Source of the DNA: Protopterus annectens
Lineage: Eukaryota > Chordata > Ceratodontiformes > Protopteridae
Direction: 5' to 3'
DNA: 64,000 nt
Assembly (NCBI RefSeq): GCF_019279795.1
Contig: NC_056732.1
Coordinates: forward strand, 1,071,693,438 to 1,071,757,437
The notes below the pieces were generated by a model. The model did not search any database. It was not told the DNA's origin and saw only the letters and a program-made list of their open reading frames with translations. A program made the position numbers and the translations under genes. Position 1 is the stretch's first letter. Every line of letters begins with the position of its first letter. This document shows, in pieces, positions 1-9,545 of the stretch.

Positions 1-277
1 GATGATAGTGCCATTGTTAGCAGTTATGTTGAAGGTTGGCAGGGAGGGCCCTGCATGTAGGGGAGAAGAATAGCAACTTAGTTTTGTTGGGATTTAGGAT
101 TAGATGTTGATTGGAGAGCCATTTTTCCACTGTATTGAAGGTAATTTAGGTTAATGTGAATAAAGTAGCTGGTGAGGTGTCAAAATAAATCAAAGTGGAG
201 TCCAGCATATTGAATGCAGGTAGCATCTGGGATGACTGAATGAAAGTCATTGATAAAGATGGAGAAAAGAAGGGGTC

Positions 278-1341
278 CTAGTATCGAGCCCTGGGGGGAC
301 TCCTAATGTGATGGGTAGGCAAGATGATAGCTTGTCCTGCCATAGGATTGAAACCATTGGAGTGCATGTTTAAGGAGAAGGCCTTCAAGGTATTTATAAG
401 CATTTTGTGGTCAACCATGTCAAAAGCCTTGGATAGATCTAGAAAGAGTGCCGAGGATAGTTTGTTATTATTGCGGTTGTGGTTAATGATGTTAGAGAAA
501 GAGAGGAGGGCAGAAGTAGTACTGTGGTGTGGCTTAAAGCCATGCTGAAAGTCGGACAACAGCTTGTTCTGTGTGAAGTAGTGCATAAGCTGTATGTGTA
601 CACACTTCTCCATAATTTTAGCTAGAAGTGACAGAATAGCTATGGGTCTAAAGTTTGACAGTTCAGTGGAACTACCTTCTTTATGGAGAGGTATGACATG
701 GGAGATTTTCCATATACTGGGTACAGTAGCTTCAGATATAGCTCTGTTGATCAAGATAGAGATGGGGTAGGCTATGGTGTCCGCAGCCTTTTGCAGATAG
801 TCTGCTGGGAGGAGGTAGGCAGCCAGGGTGGTGGGTCTTAGTTTCCTAAGTAGGGCATGAATAAGCTGAGTAAGAACAGGTTGGAAGGTAAAGTATGTTT
901 GGGTACTGGGTGTGGCTACATTAGAATTAGAGCCACTGGAAGAGAGATGGCTGGCTAGAGACTGGATAGTCTCTGTGAAGAAGCTGTTGAAGTTACTAGC
1001 AATGTCTGCTGGGGATTTTTGCTGGGAAGCTGAGGGGGGTGGAGTGGCGGTTTGGCCTGGGTGGAGTAGCTTGTTTATTCCTGCCAGAACTTTTGAGGTT
1101 TGTTTTGGTGTTTTTGCAGTAGATGGTAATAGTGGTTCTTTTTGTCTAAGGTTATGGATTTTTTGGTGTCATTCCTTAGCTGTCTGAATCTTAGTTGATC
1201 AAGTGGGGCTTTTGTTTTTCGGTAGGTAGCCCATGCTTTGTTTGAGTGAAATTTTGATTTTTTTATCTTTAGAAAGCCATGGTGCAATATTAACTTTGGT
1301 TCTAATAGAGCGGCTGGGAGCATGGGAGTTAAGAATAGCAA
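278..1341 (-). pseudogene. LINE ORF2 linker and reverse transcriptase core
   Basis: Two open segments on the minus strand. 1075-1341 is a basic linker (RQLRNDTKKS, then KNHYYHLLQKHQNKPQKFW), as usually found between endonuclease and RT. 278-754 is the RT fingers and palm: IPLHKEGSS, NFRPIAILS, KIMEKCVHIQL, a GFKPHHST box and LFLDLSKAFDMVDH with the first catalytic Asp. At its end the VPQG-type motif is frameshifted, giving SPPRARY and a stop. Downstream, FINDFHSVIPDATCIQYA is readable at about 195-250 before the damaged YADD site. The protein would copy LINE RNA; this copy is dead. Confidence 0.85.
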
Positions 1342-1728
1342 GGAATTTGGTGTTAAAGTATGCTACTGCTTCATCTTTTTAGTACTGACCAGATGCATGC
1401 ATGAAGTTAATTTTGAAACTTAGTGAGAATAAAATTCTTGTTGTTTCTTAATGTTCTATAAGTGGGTTGGCAGGAGCCGTCTACTTTAAGCTTGATTACA
1501 TAGGTGAGACAGTGGTCACTTAGGTCAATAGGCAAAGTGCCTGATTTATAAGACTGAAGATTGGTATTGATGAGTATCCAGTCTAGGGTACTTTCCTTGT
1601 TATTGGGGTTTCCTGTCCTGGTGGGGGAGGTTATGATTTGAGTAAACCCATAGTTTTATGTGGGTTGTGGGGGTTTCACAAGAGCAAGTGTTCCAGTCAA
1701 TGTTGAAATCCCCAAGAACAATTGCTTC

Positions 1729-1971
1729 TTAGGGGTGGTTATTGGATAACCAACATAAGAAGTCTTCTAACATCTCTCTGTTCCTCCCTTGGGGAATGTA
1801 GACACAGACAATGTTTACATTTTTGTTTTTGTTAATTTGTAGTTTTGAGATACGAATTTCAGCATTATTGAACTGGGGTGGGTGTTGGGTGTCTATGCTG
1901 ACAGATAGGGTAGACTTGCAAAGTATGGCTACCCCACCACCCTTTCTGGTGGTACGGTCTAGTCGAAACAT
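1729..1971 (-). pseudogene. LINE ORF2 endonuclease, middle part
   Basis: An 80-residue open stretch with RKGGGVAIL and NIVCVYIPQG, the central strands of the exonuclease/endonuclease/phosphatase fold seen in L2 and CR1 LINEs. In the family this domain nicks target DNA for target-primed reverse transcription. It follows the TETW segment ending at 1973 with only a frame change between, so a small indel near 1972 is likely. The C-terminal GDFN- and SDH-type motifs are not in this frame. No start codon of its own is expected. Confidence 0.75.
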
Positions 1972-1972
1972 A

Positions 1973-2542
1973 CTATACCCTGGTGGCAGGCTTCAGCCAC
2001 GTTTCTGTTGGGCATAATATATCTGGGGAATGAACAGCTAAGAGGGCATGCAGGTGCGGAGTTTTGTTATTTATGCTCCTAATGTTTAGATGGCAGGCCA
2101 GCAGTGAGCTAGGAGGTCTACTTGTTGGAGCTATGGTGGTAGGGGATACAGTAGGGGGATTAGGGCCAACAGGTGGGGATGGACCAGGGTTTGGGTGGAT
2201 GTTGCCATCCTTTGTGAGGTTGTAGTGTATCCTGAGTATGAGTTTTAATATTTTGAATAAAGTTTTGTAACAGTGTCTAGTTTTAGGACTAATGTACCTA
2301 GGTCTAGTAAGATGGTAGTATTTAGGGGTTAAGGAAGTAAGCATGAGGGGAGTGAGTAAGGGTGCATTATTATCTGTTGTAGATGAGATGGATATTTGGA
2401 ATTTAGGGTAGTGGAAACCTGGGTGATCCTGATATTCGTAGCCGGTTAGGAGATATGGGATGAGTAAAAGGGGTAGAAGTACAGTTAATAAGACTATTTT
2501 GGGTGATAGCATACCTACTGAATGTAATTGAAACTTAGGCAA
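1973..2542 (-). pseudogene. LINE ORF2 N-terminus: hydrophobic leader, 2A-like motif, endonuclease start
   Basis: About 189 residues open on the minus strand. The first 35 residues include a hydrophobic run (VLLTVLLPLLLIPYLL). Near residue 115 there is DGNIHPNPGP, which resembles the 2A-type motif (D-x-E-x-NPGP) that several L2/CR1 LINEs carry before the endonuclease. The motif Asp and Glu are not both kept, so skipping activity is doubtful. A proline/threonine-rich linker follows, then LNIRSINNK and the TETWLKP motif of the apurinic endonuclease; the glutamate in TETW is the expected metal ligand. The frame then breaks, and the endonuclease resumes at 1971 in another frame. Confidence 0.75.
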
Positions 2543-2939
2543 AAGGAATAGTAGAGGTGGAGTACTGGTGGTATCAGGTTGAGAGTAGTGCTGTTGAGTG
2601 ACAAGTTGTTACTGATTGATTTAAAAAAAGTGGGGTGTGGTCTAGTATCAATAAATGTAGCAGCACCAGGAGAGGGATGAATTTGGAGGCAGGGTAGGAT
2701 GCGAAGCAAGCCCGAGCGAAGTGAGGGCAAGCGGAGCAGGGATAAATCAATGCCTGAACTAAGTTGTAGCAGTTTAACCTGTATGAGGAAAGAGGGGGGT
2801 GGGGGGAAAAGAGAAGGCAGTACGAGTGGTTAGAGGAATACCTTGATTGACTGACACCACACCAGAGGTAAGTTGTATGTAAGGGCCTAAAATCTGCGCT
2901 CAGCACTGTAATGTTACTTGCACTCAGCGCTTTCATTTT

Positions 2940-3955
2940 ACTTGCAGACCAACAGTATACAATTTTGAGGATTATTACAAGGGCTACTTATTCAAATGTC
3001 AGACAAGTAAGTAAAACTTTCAACAGGAATCTATGTCTGAATGTTAGAAAGTCAGAAAGGTATAAATTATACCTGTAAAAATTAGGGTCAGAGACACAAA
3101 TGTAAGACTCAGTGTACTTTAGTTACAAGGGAAGGAGGCAAACACTCAAGTAGAAGACAGCCCTATGGCTGACCAGAATGGTGACTTGAAAACTTCCCTT
3201 TCCTCTTTCTTATTATATACCTCTGATTTCTTTCTGCTTTATTAAAAAAGTGTATATATGTTTTAACTTTTTATTTTAACATTCTCGCTAATTAGTTCTG
3301 GTGTTAATTCCTTCCAGAATTCTAACTTACTATTACTCTATTTGTATACTTAATACTGCTTTTAAGCAGTTAGGTGGGTTTTCTAAACGATTAACGTCTG
3401 AGCATGAGCTTAAGTGTATGCAGGCCATGGGTGCAAAGTGCTAATTAAGTAAAGCCAAATGAAACTGTGAACAGCATGATGGCACTAGTGATGCCAGCTC
3501 CAAAGCACAAGATGAAAGGAGCATTGCTTATAACTCAGGTAACTGAAGTCCAATTATCACTCCCAGCATTGCAGAGAGAAGGGCCTATGCTCACTTCTTT
3601 TCTGAGGCAAGGGATCAGGGCTGCATGCCAGAGTGCATCTGTTGTATTGCTGGTGTTTACAAGACAGCAGAGCACATGTCAAGTTGCAGTGTAGTTAGGA
3701 ATGCTGAGCAGCTGGCATGCTAACACAGAGAATGGCCTTGCTTGCCCATTGTACTCTCCTGGTAGATGCAGTCCCAAGACTGGTAGGCAGGACATCACAG
3801 AGGTAGGGACAATTATCCCTATCAGGCCTGCAGTATGATGATCTCTCTTAGGGTAACTAGACAGTTGCTCCTGCCAGCCACAGGAAAACAAACAGGCCAA
3901 ATGGGTAACAAGGAGAGCTGATGGTCAGAGGAAGACCATGGTAAAAAATGGCCAT
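2940..3955. other. Unassigned DNA
   Basis: About 1 kb without recognisable genes. The reading frames at 3467-3694 (+) and 3679-3900 (-) are short, overlap each other and carry no motif I recognise. Base composition is AT-rich with no clear repeat unit. It may be old, diverged repeat DNA or unique sequence. Confidence 0.4.
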
Positions 3956-3956
3956 A

Positions 3957-4013
3957 TATTTATATGTGTGTGTGTGTATATATATGCATGTGTGTGTGTG
4001 TGTGTGTATATAT

Positions 4014-4093
<80 letters not shown>

Positions 4094-4100
4094 TGTGTGA
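3957..4100. repeat. Compound microsatellite (TG)n(TA)n(AC)n
   Basis: Blocks of TG, then TA, then AC dinucleotides, ending in a short GTGTGTG run. The TG and AC arms are complementary across the TA centre, so the tract can fold into a hairpin. Open frames through it are composition artefacts. Confidence 0.95.
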
Positions 4101-4140
4101 GTATTAAAAAGACACCAAAAATTGGGACTACTTTATAGGA

Positions 4141-5375
4141 ACAAAAAATTCCTTTTATCTGACTTCAAACTCTCACTTGCTCAGGCATTCCTCCCTTCCC
4201 TGCTTTTTCTATGCCACACCAATACTTAAACCGCTTTAATCACCAAGATAGAACAAACATATAATAAAATTGCTAGATTTGCCTCTAACCAACCCTACAA
4301 CTCTCACCACTCCCTTCTTTAAAGAAACTTCAATGGCTTGAATTTCCCCAACAACTGCTTCTGTCACAATTGCACATCACACACTCCATACTCAATAAAC
4401 CTACTGCCCTCCCTTCCCTCTCTTCTCAAGTATCCTGCTATGCCCCTAACCGCTCACTGCGCAGCTCAGATCAGCATCTCCTTTATATTTACAAACCTAA
4501 CAAAACACTGGCACACTGTTATACAAATACACTGCCTTCCAAGCATTGAACAAGCTCCCATCTAACATAAGGTACATCAAACACACTAACAATTTTAAAG
4601 AGCAGCTAAAAAAAAACTTCCTATACAACTCATGGTCCTGCCCCTGCCAGGATCCTACATAAATCCACCTCCTTCCCTCCTTTATTTTCCTTCTTTAATT
4701 TTACGGGTCTATACTATATATTCAAAGCTTCAAAATTTCGAACCTCGTACGGCAAGCCCCCCTTGCACCCCCCCAACCCCCCTACTTATACAAATGCCAA
4801 GAACGCACTTTAGTGCAGAAAAGGGAAATTTTCCCATTCTGCGCGTATGGAGCTATTGCCTTTCACCTTCAAACTTTTCAAAGTTCGATCATATGGTGTC
4901 GACCATATGACATTTGAACTTTGAAATGTTTGATAATTTAATAGGGACCCAATTTTACTGTTCAAATTGCTCACGACTCTAACCCACTAACTGATGACAG
5001 AATCAAACTGTAGGCCATGTGTAGTTCACATTTTAACTACAGTTCATTTTAGTATCTTTACTTTTATGTTTACATAACTTATTTCCTTCATCTGTTTAGT
5101 AATTTGTATCTTTATGTCAATGTAAATTTCACTTGTATATACCTTTTTGCTCTTAACTATTCAAGGTATTTAACTGGCTGTTAATTTAAATTTTGACCAG
5201 TACTGCTTTGTGTGACCACCCATTTTTTATTAGGCTATTTAACTCAAATGTACATTTTTGTATATTTTGTATTGCACTGTATTTGGAGCTTTTCTCCTTG
5301 TCTCTCCAATGAAAATGGGCTCCTGGCTCACTTGGATTAACCCGGTTAACAAATGTCATATAAAATAAATAATAA
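4141..5375 (+). mobile_element. LINE 3' end (L2/CR1 type), copy 3
   Basis: Plus-strand 3' portion of a LINE. At about 4540-4660 the frame reads LNKLPSNIRYIKHTNNF then KEQLKKNFLYNSW and a stop, the usual C-terminus of L2/CR1 ORF2 (W/LNxLP...IR...FK..LK..L). The 3' UTR follows, with a 246-bp inverted-repeat transposon inserted at 4705-4950. The 3' end (about 5280-5375) carries the tail GGAGCTTTTCTCC ... CCAATGAAAATGGGCTCC and finishes in AATAAATAATAAA-type repeats. The same tail appears in reverse at 6862-6970, 49590-49680 and 55100-55200. Everything upstream of the C-terminus is missing. Confidence 0.75.
4705..4950 (-). mobile_element. Short inverted-repeat DNA transposon (MITE family 1, copy 1)
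   Basis: A 246-bp element whose ends are GGGTCTATACTATATATTCA on the left and the imperfect complement ending in AGGGACCC on the right. It is flanked by an exact 8-bp duplication AATTTTAC (4697-4704 and 4951-4958). Inner arms contain CGATCATATGG and related palindromes. The core matches, in reverse orientation, the core of the element at 38448-38784 (GGGAAATTTTCCCATTC, a TGCCAA segment and C-rich tracts). There is no transposase gene, so it is non-autonomous. It sits inside a LINE 3' UTR and is therefore younger than that LINE. An 8-9 bp duplication with GGG ends suggests a Merlin-like or Mutator-like superfamily. Confidence 0.85.
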
Positions 5376-5390
5376 ATGTATATGTATAGA

Positions 5391-5424
5391 CAGCGAGAGA
5401 GAGACACACACACACACACACACA
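5391..5424. repeat. (GA)n(CA)n microsatellite
   Basis: A short run of GAGAGAGA followed by about ten CA units, directly after the LINE 3' end. Confidence 0.9.
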
Positions 5425-5436
5425 AGACTTAAACAG

Positions 5437-6115
5437 ATTGAAAGGGAGCACTATACCCATCAAACTGCTGAGGAAGATTTTTGTTCATAAATACATCCAT
5501 GGGAGCAAGGGGCTAAACCAAGGCTTGAATTGGTGATAACCCACCCATTTGTCAATATTACATATGACTAGCTTAACAGATGTACTTGGTTTATGTGGAG
5601 AGGAAGACTATTCCAAACAGCATCTATTCTGTATGACACACAGTCATTCCTCCAACATGCTCTAAGTTGCAAGATATATCTTTTGACAGAGTGTTAATGT
5701 CCCTACTGAACTTGCAAGTATGCAGTGCAAGTCTGATGTGACAGGGTCTGTTGAGCCAATGTAGATGAGACAGAGATCACCACTCGGTTGCCTATATGAC
5801 ATCGAGAAGATGCAAAAGGCTTCAAGACAGTCTGCACAGTTTTTATGACTTAGGGCCCTTGATTTTCTAAGCAAGAAAGTAGTGCGGGTGTTTGAGATGT
5901 GTCATATTTTGACAGGTACATACAGAAGGGAGCATTATACTCAGTGACAGCATTCCTGGACCAATCTGCCATATCCTTAGTAATAAACTGTACAATAAAA
6001 AACACTTTTGTACAATAGTGAATGACTGTCAATCGAAGGACAGTTTGTTGTGTACATAGATTCCCAGGTCCACAACTACCAATCAATGAGGTGAGTTTGT
6101 CAATGTGATAGTTAC
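5437..6115 (-). pseudogene. CR1-like LINE ORF2 C-terminal fragment
   Basis: Minus strand, in at least two frames (5850-6086 and 5662-5874). The pieces FITKDMADW, EYNAPFCMYLS, KSRALSHKNC and SYRQPSGDLCLIY match in order the post-RT region of the CR1 copies at 22615-25465 and 47800-48810 (HLIIKGF, IIEYN, GMYLxxxxQ, SYRxLRGDLC). The segment encoded the thumb and C-terminal part of ORF2. RT catalytic motifs lie outside it. It is 5' truncated near 6115; the last part toward 5437 is stop-ridden. Confidence 0.6.
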
Positions 6116-6119
6116 TGAG

Positions 6120-6860
6120 GACTTTTTGCTTGCCAAGGGATACTGTTAAACAACATTTCTTAAGTTGTCTAATGTCAAGTTTTTCTCTGGCTAATGCTCA
6201 CGAACGAAATTAATATATCATTCTGGCTAAAGCTAACTCAAACCTTTGCATATTCAGCACCCCTATGAGTACACAAAGGTTTCTGAGGCTGTATTTTTGG
6301 GATCTCATCAGACCTCAGAAATGTATCACAAAACAGTAGCTGACAAATGAAAAATTAGAAGGTGTTAACAGATTCCTTTCCACAATATGGATTTGCTAAA
6401 CAAGAGTATAATTTATCTTATAATTTCTGGACAGAATGAAACTGAATAGAAGTGTGAAATCTGGGGCTCTACTTTTAAATATCTAACAATGTGATATTAA
6501 ATGGACAAAACCCCATGCCAAGTCATCTCTTACAGCTTTCTCAACTTCAATACAAACTTCAAATAGAACAGCGCTGCTAAGGGAAGCTAGAGAACATTAT
6601 ACTACATGGTTATGCTAAAAGAACAGGACAGAAGTTTTGAAATGTTAAAGCTGGTAATGAGGCTCCAACTTTGCATTTTTATGATGCTTCACAGCCAGCA
6701 CAACTTCAAAGGGATGTCAGTCAGTAAGACCTTGGAGTATTTATTTGCATATGTTGACCAGAAAAATTAGCTACTGCGTTATTCACCTTTCCAGTGGTAG
6801 TCCAGGGAGAAAAGCTCCACAAATTACAGTCAGATTTAAATAAATTACAGTATCAACCCA
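6120..6860. other. Unassigned DNA
   Basis: About 740 bases between a CR1 fragment and a LINE 3' end. I see no long open frame, tandem repeat or recognisable element. Confidence 0.4.
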
Positions 6861-7257
6861 ACATGTTATTTTTATTTATTTATTTACAGTTTGATTACTG
6901 GGGAAGTCCACTGGGTCAGAGTGACCCGTTTTCAGTGGAGGCCCGGGGAGAAAAACTCCAAGATACATAATACAGATAAGGTACAGAAATACACGGATGT
7001 CAGTCTTACATAATATGGAAACAGTTACAAGTAAGTATCTTGAAAATATGCATAATAAGCAGAAAAGCATTGTGTGGACTTATTATTTATACATTTTCTT
7101 TAGTGTACACACTCAGATATTAGGTGCGAAGATGTTTTATATACACACTTTTAAGTAAAATGAGGATACACTATACATGCACAATTTCAGAAAAGAAATT
7201 AGTAATGGAAAGCTATATACAATATTTACAATGCTGAACCATAAGAAATAAGCAGCT

Positions 7258-7635
7258 AATAGAGAAAGGAGAGTAAAGAAAATGCTCGTGGGAGCATAGC
7301 TGAAGGAGAGTTATTGAGGTTATCGATAGCTATTGTTATTGTACTGATAGTTATTGATAGCTAATGGAGAAGGGAGAGCAAAGAAAATGCTCGTGGGAGC
7401 ATAGCTGAAGGAGAGTTATTGAGGTTATCGATAGCTATTGTTATTGTACTGATAGTTATTGATAGCTAATGGAGAAGGGAGAGCAAAGAAAATGCTTGTG
7501 GGAGCATAGCTGAAGGAGAGTTATTGAGGTTATCGATAGCTATTGTTATTGTACTGATAGTTATTGATAGCTAATGGAGAAGGGAGAGCAAAGAAAATGC
7601 TTGTGGGAGCATAGCAGAAGGAGAGTTATTGAGGT
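7258..7635. repeat. 105-bp tandem repeat, about 3.6 copies, in LINE 3' UTR
   Basis: The landmark AATGCTCGTG/AATGCTTGTG recurs at 7281, 7386, 7491 and 7596, an exact 105-base period. Units differ by only a few bases (for example CTCG versus CTTG), so amplification is recent relative to the host LINE. Each unit contains TTATCGATAGCTATTG and TTATTGATAGCTAATG, which are partly palindromic. The array lies between the LINE tail and the ORF2 remnant. Confidence 0.95.
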
Positions 7636-8060
7636 TTTAGGAACCTGAGGGGGAATGGACTAAGGAAGATTAGGTTGGATGGTGTCAATTGCATTTCCAT
7701 TTTGTGGCCAGGTGTTTGGTAAGCTGAGTTTTGGAGTTTTTTAACTTTGGGATGGTTCTTAGAGAGGGAGGAAGGGAATTCCATTTTTTGCCTAGAGAGA
7801 CAGCGAGGAGAAGTTGTTGTACTTTTGGGTTTGGGGATAGCAATTAGGTTTTGATGCTCAGATCTGAGAGCTCTATTGGGGGTGTAATGGGGAGGATATT
7901 AGTGCTGGACACTTAGTTGGGTGATACACAAGTCTGTGTGCAGTGGTGAGTTGGAGGAAGTCTAAGCAGTTTGGGAGTTCAAGCCACTTTAGGGATCACA
8001 GGGTAAGGCAGTGATGGGTAGAAGGTTTAGATTTGGTAGCAAATTTTGAGACTATTATAG

Positions 8061-8286
8061 GTGGTGGTGCTGCGGTAGCGTTGTCGCCTCACAGTAAGAC
8101 GTTGTCCTGTTCGATTCTCAGCTAAAGCGTCTTCTGTGTGGAGACATGCGTGAATGGGCGTACCTTCGTTGAAGGTTGTGCGTCAGGCCTGGCAAGTCGG
8201 TACGTAAAAATCTACTGCCAATCATTAGCGTACCGGAGTTCCGCTGTGGCGACCCCTAACCGGGAAAAGCCGAAAGATACAAGAAC
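8061..8286 (+). mobile_element. V-SINE copy 1
   Basis: A tRNA-derived SINE of about 226 bp. The 5' head reads GGTGCTGCGGTAGCGTTGTCG, with a B-box-like GTTCGATTCTC about 45 bases in, consistent with an RNA polymerase III promoter. The 3' part reads CCGCTGTGGCGACCCCTAAC and then GAAAAGCCGAAAGA, the tail typical of vertebrate V-SINEs such as zebrafish DANA. An imperfect duplication ending in ATTATAG flanks it (8054-8060 and 8287-8293). It lies inside LINE copy 2 in the opposite orientation. A second copy is at 18168-18398. Confidence 0.85.
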
Positions 8287-8433
8287 ATTATAGCAGTTTT
8301 CTAGTTTGGAGGAAATAGAGGAGGATAGGTTAGTTATCAGGGGGGCTCCATATAATAAGGAAGGCAGTAGATAAGTGGTGACTAGAGTATTCCTAGTAGT
8401 ATAAGAGACAAAGTGATTGATCCTATACAGCAT
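8287..8433 (-). pseudogene. LINE copy 2 ORF2 post-RT segment
   Basis: Minus-strand frame reading MLYRINHFVSYTTRN, LLPSLLYGAPLI and KLENCYNVLV. This resembles the region after the RT domain in L2/CR1 elements (L.YR...FLS...R..L....I.P.LLYG). The frame then runs into the V-SINE, so its last 22 or so residues are SINE-derived. ORF2 resumes beyond the SINE below 8061. Confidence 0.65.
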
Positions 8434-8434
8434 A

Positions 8435-9540
8435 CCTAGCTTTTGTTGGGTTTTCTTAATATTTTATTGAATATGGATATCGAACTTGAGATGTTCGTCA
8501 ATAGTAATACCAAGTAGTTTAGCGGAAGAAACCACTTCTATAGCTGAATTAGTTTGACTTAGCACTTTGAAGGCATTTTTGTTGTAGGAGAATTACTTTG
8601 TGGGAGGGAAAAGTTAGAATTTCTGATTTGTTTGCATTGAAGTAGAGGTGGTTTTGGCACATCCAATTTTTGGTGGTTGAGAAGGCAGTTTGTGTTTTAG
8701 ACGGCAATTCTTAGAGGTTAGAGGCAGAGCAGACTAAGGTAGAATCATCTGCATACTGAATAGTTTTGGAATCAGGAATGGCAGCATGAAAGTTGTTTAT
8801 GAAGATATTGAAAAGCATGGGCCCCAGGATAGATCCCTGTAGTACGCCAGTTGGGGTAGGTAAGAAGGAAGAAGTAGAGTACTTCCATTTGACAGCATGA
8901 GTTCTATCTGATAGGTAACTGGAGAACCAGGATATAGTGTTTGGGGAGAGATGGAGCTTTGAGAGGTGATAAAGAAGGTATTTGCGTGAAACAGTGTTGA
9001 ATGCTTTGGACAGATCGAGCAGAACAGTAGCGACTAGATGTCCCGAGTCTTAGGCTATACTGACTGTTTCTAAGAAAGAGAGTAGAGCAGTTATAGTACT
9101 ATGACCTGGGCGGGAACCATGCGTAGGTGTAACAATATTGTTTTGGGCCAGGTGAGGCATAAGTTGAAGGTGAATGCACTTTTCAAGGATTTTAGAGACT
9201 GGAGAGAGCAGAACGATAGGGCAGAAGTTAAGAGATGCTGGTGTTTTTGCCTCCTTTATGAAGAGAAAGAATATAGGCTGAGTGCCAGAGTTTGGGGTCA
9301 TAAGATTCCTTAATAGATCTGTTGATTATAATACTGATTGGGAGAGCTAAGGCATCAGCAGAACATTTTAGGAAGGCAGAAGGAATGTTGTCAGGATCAT
9401 TAGAGCATGGTTTAAGTTTGGATAGAAGTCTTTTTATGGAGTTAGTAGAGGCAGGTTTGAAGTCGAACAAGGGGGGAGAGTTATTAGTGGGGTTGGATGA
9501 GGAAGAGAGAGGGGCTGGAGGGTTAATGTTGGGGAATGTT
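8435..9540 (-). pseudogene. LINE copy 2 reverse transcriptase
   Basis: Minus strand, two frames overlapping at 9228-9301 followed by a shorter readable stretch. 9228-9470 gives KPCSNDPDNIPSAFLK and IILSLHKGG-like text, the RT N-terminal fingers. 9050-9301 gives SLNFCPIVLLSPVSKILEK and the RPGHSTITALL box. Below this, VLQGSILGPMLFNIFINN and the catalytic box QYADDSTLV (YADD codons at 8744-8755) are readable. The active-site residues are therefore kept, but at least two frameshifts break the gene. Its role was target-primed copying of LINE RNA and possibly of SINEs that share its tail. Confidence 0.8.
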
Positions 9541-9545
9541 TACAG

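Larger units (their letters stand above)
1..2545 (-). mobile_element. L2/CR1-type LINE, copy 1 (degraded, runs off window start)
   Basis: A minus-strand non-LTR retrotransposon. Read from high to low coordinates it shows an N-terminal leader, an apurinic-type endonuclease, a linker and a reverse transcriptase, which is the order of a LINE ORF2. The pieces lie in different frames, so several indels separate them. The polymerase active site is damaged: where YADD is expected the frame reads Y-A-G-L at 198-209. The 3' end lies before base 1. The 5' limit is unclear; DNA up to about 2940 could be its 5' UTR. Typical vertebrate L2/CR1-type elements are several kb, so this is most of ORF2. Clade is by motif only. 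Confidence 0.85.
6862..9545 (-). mobile_element. L2/CR1-type LINE, copy 2 (5' truncated, SINE inserted)
   Basis: Minus-strand LINE with a visible 3' end: on the plus strand it begins with TTATTTATTTATTTACAG (the (TAAA)n tail) followed by the tail block GTGGAGGCCCGGGGAGAAAAAC, shared with three other sites in the window. Its 3' UTR contains a 105-bp tandem array (7258-7635). ORF2 pieces run from about 7650 to 9540 and include an intact QYADDSTLVC polymerase box at about 8730-8758. A V-SINE interrupts it at 8061-8286. The 5' end is truncated at about 9545, within the pre-RT region, so the endonuclease is absent. Confidence 0.85.

Noticed and set aside
7258..7635. CRISPR-like regular spacing
   Set aside because: The whole 105-bp unit is repeated; there are no unique spacers, and the genome is a vertebrate.
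8061..8140. Possible tRNA gene
   Set aside because: Only the Pol III boxes are tRNA-like; there is no complete cloverleaf, and the rest is a V-SINE.
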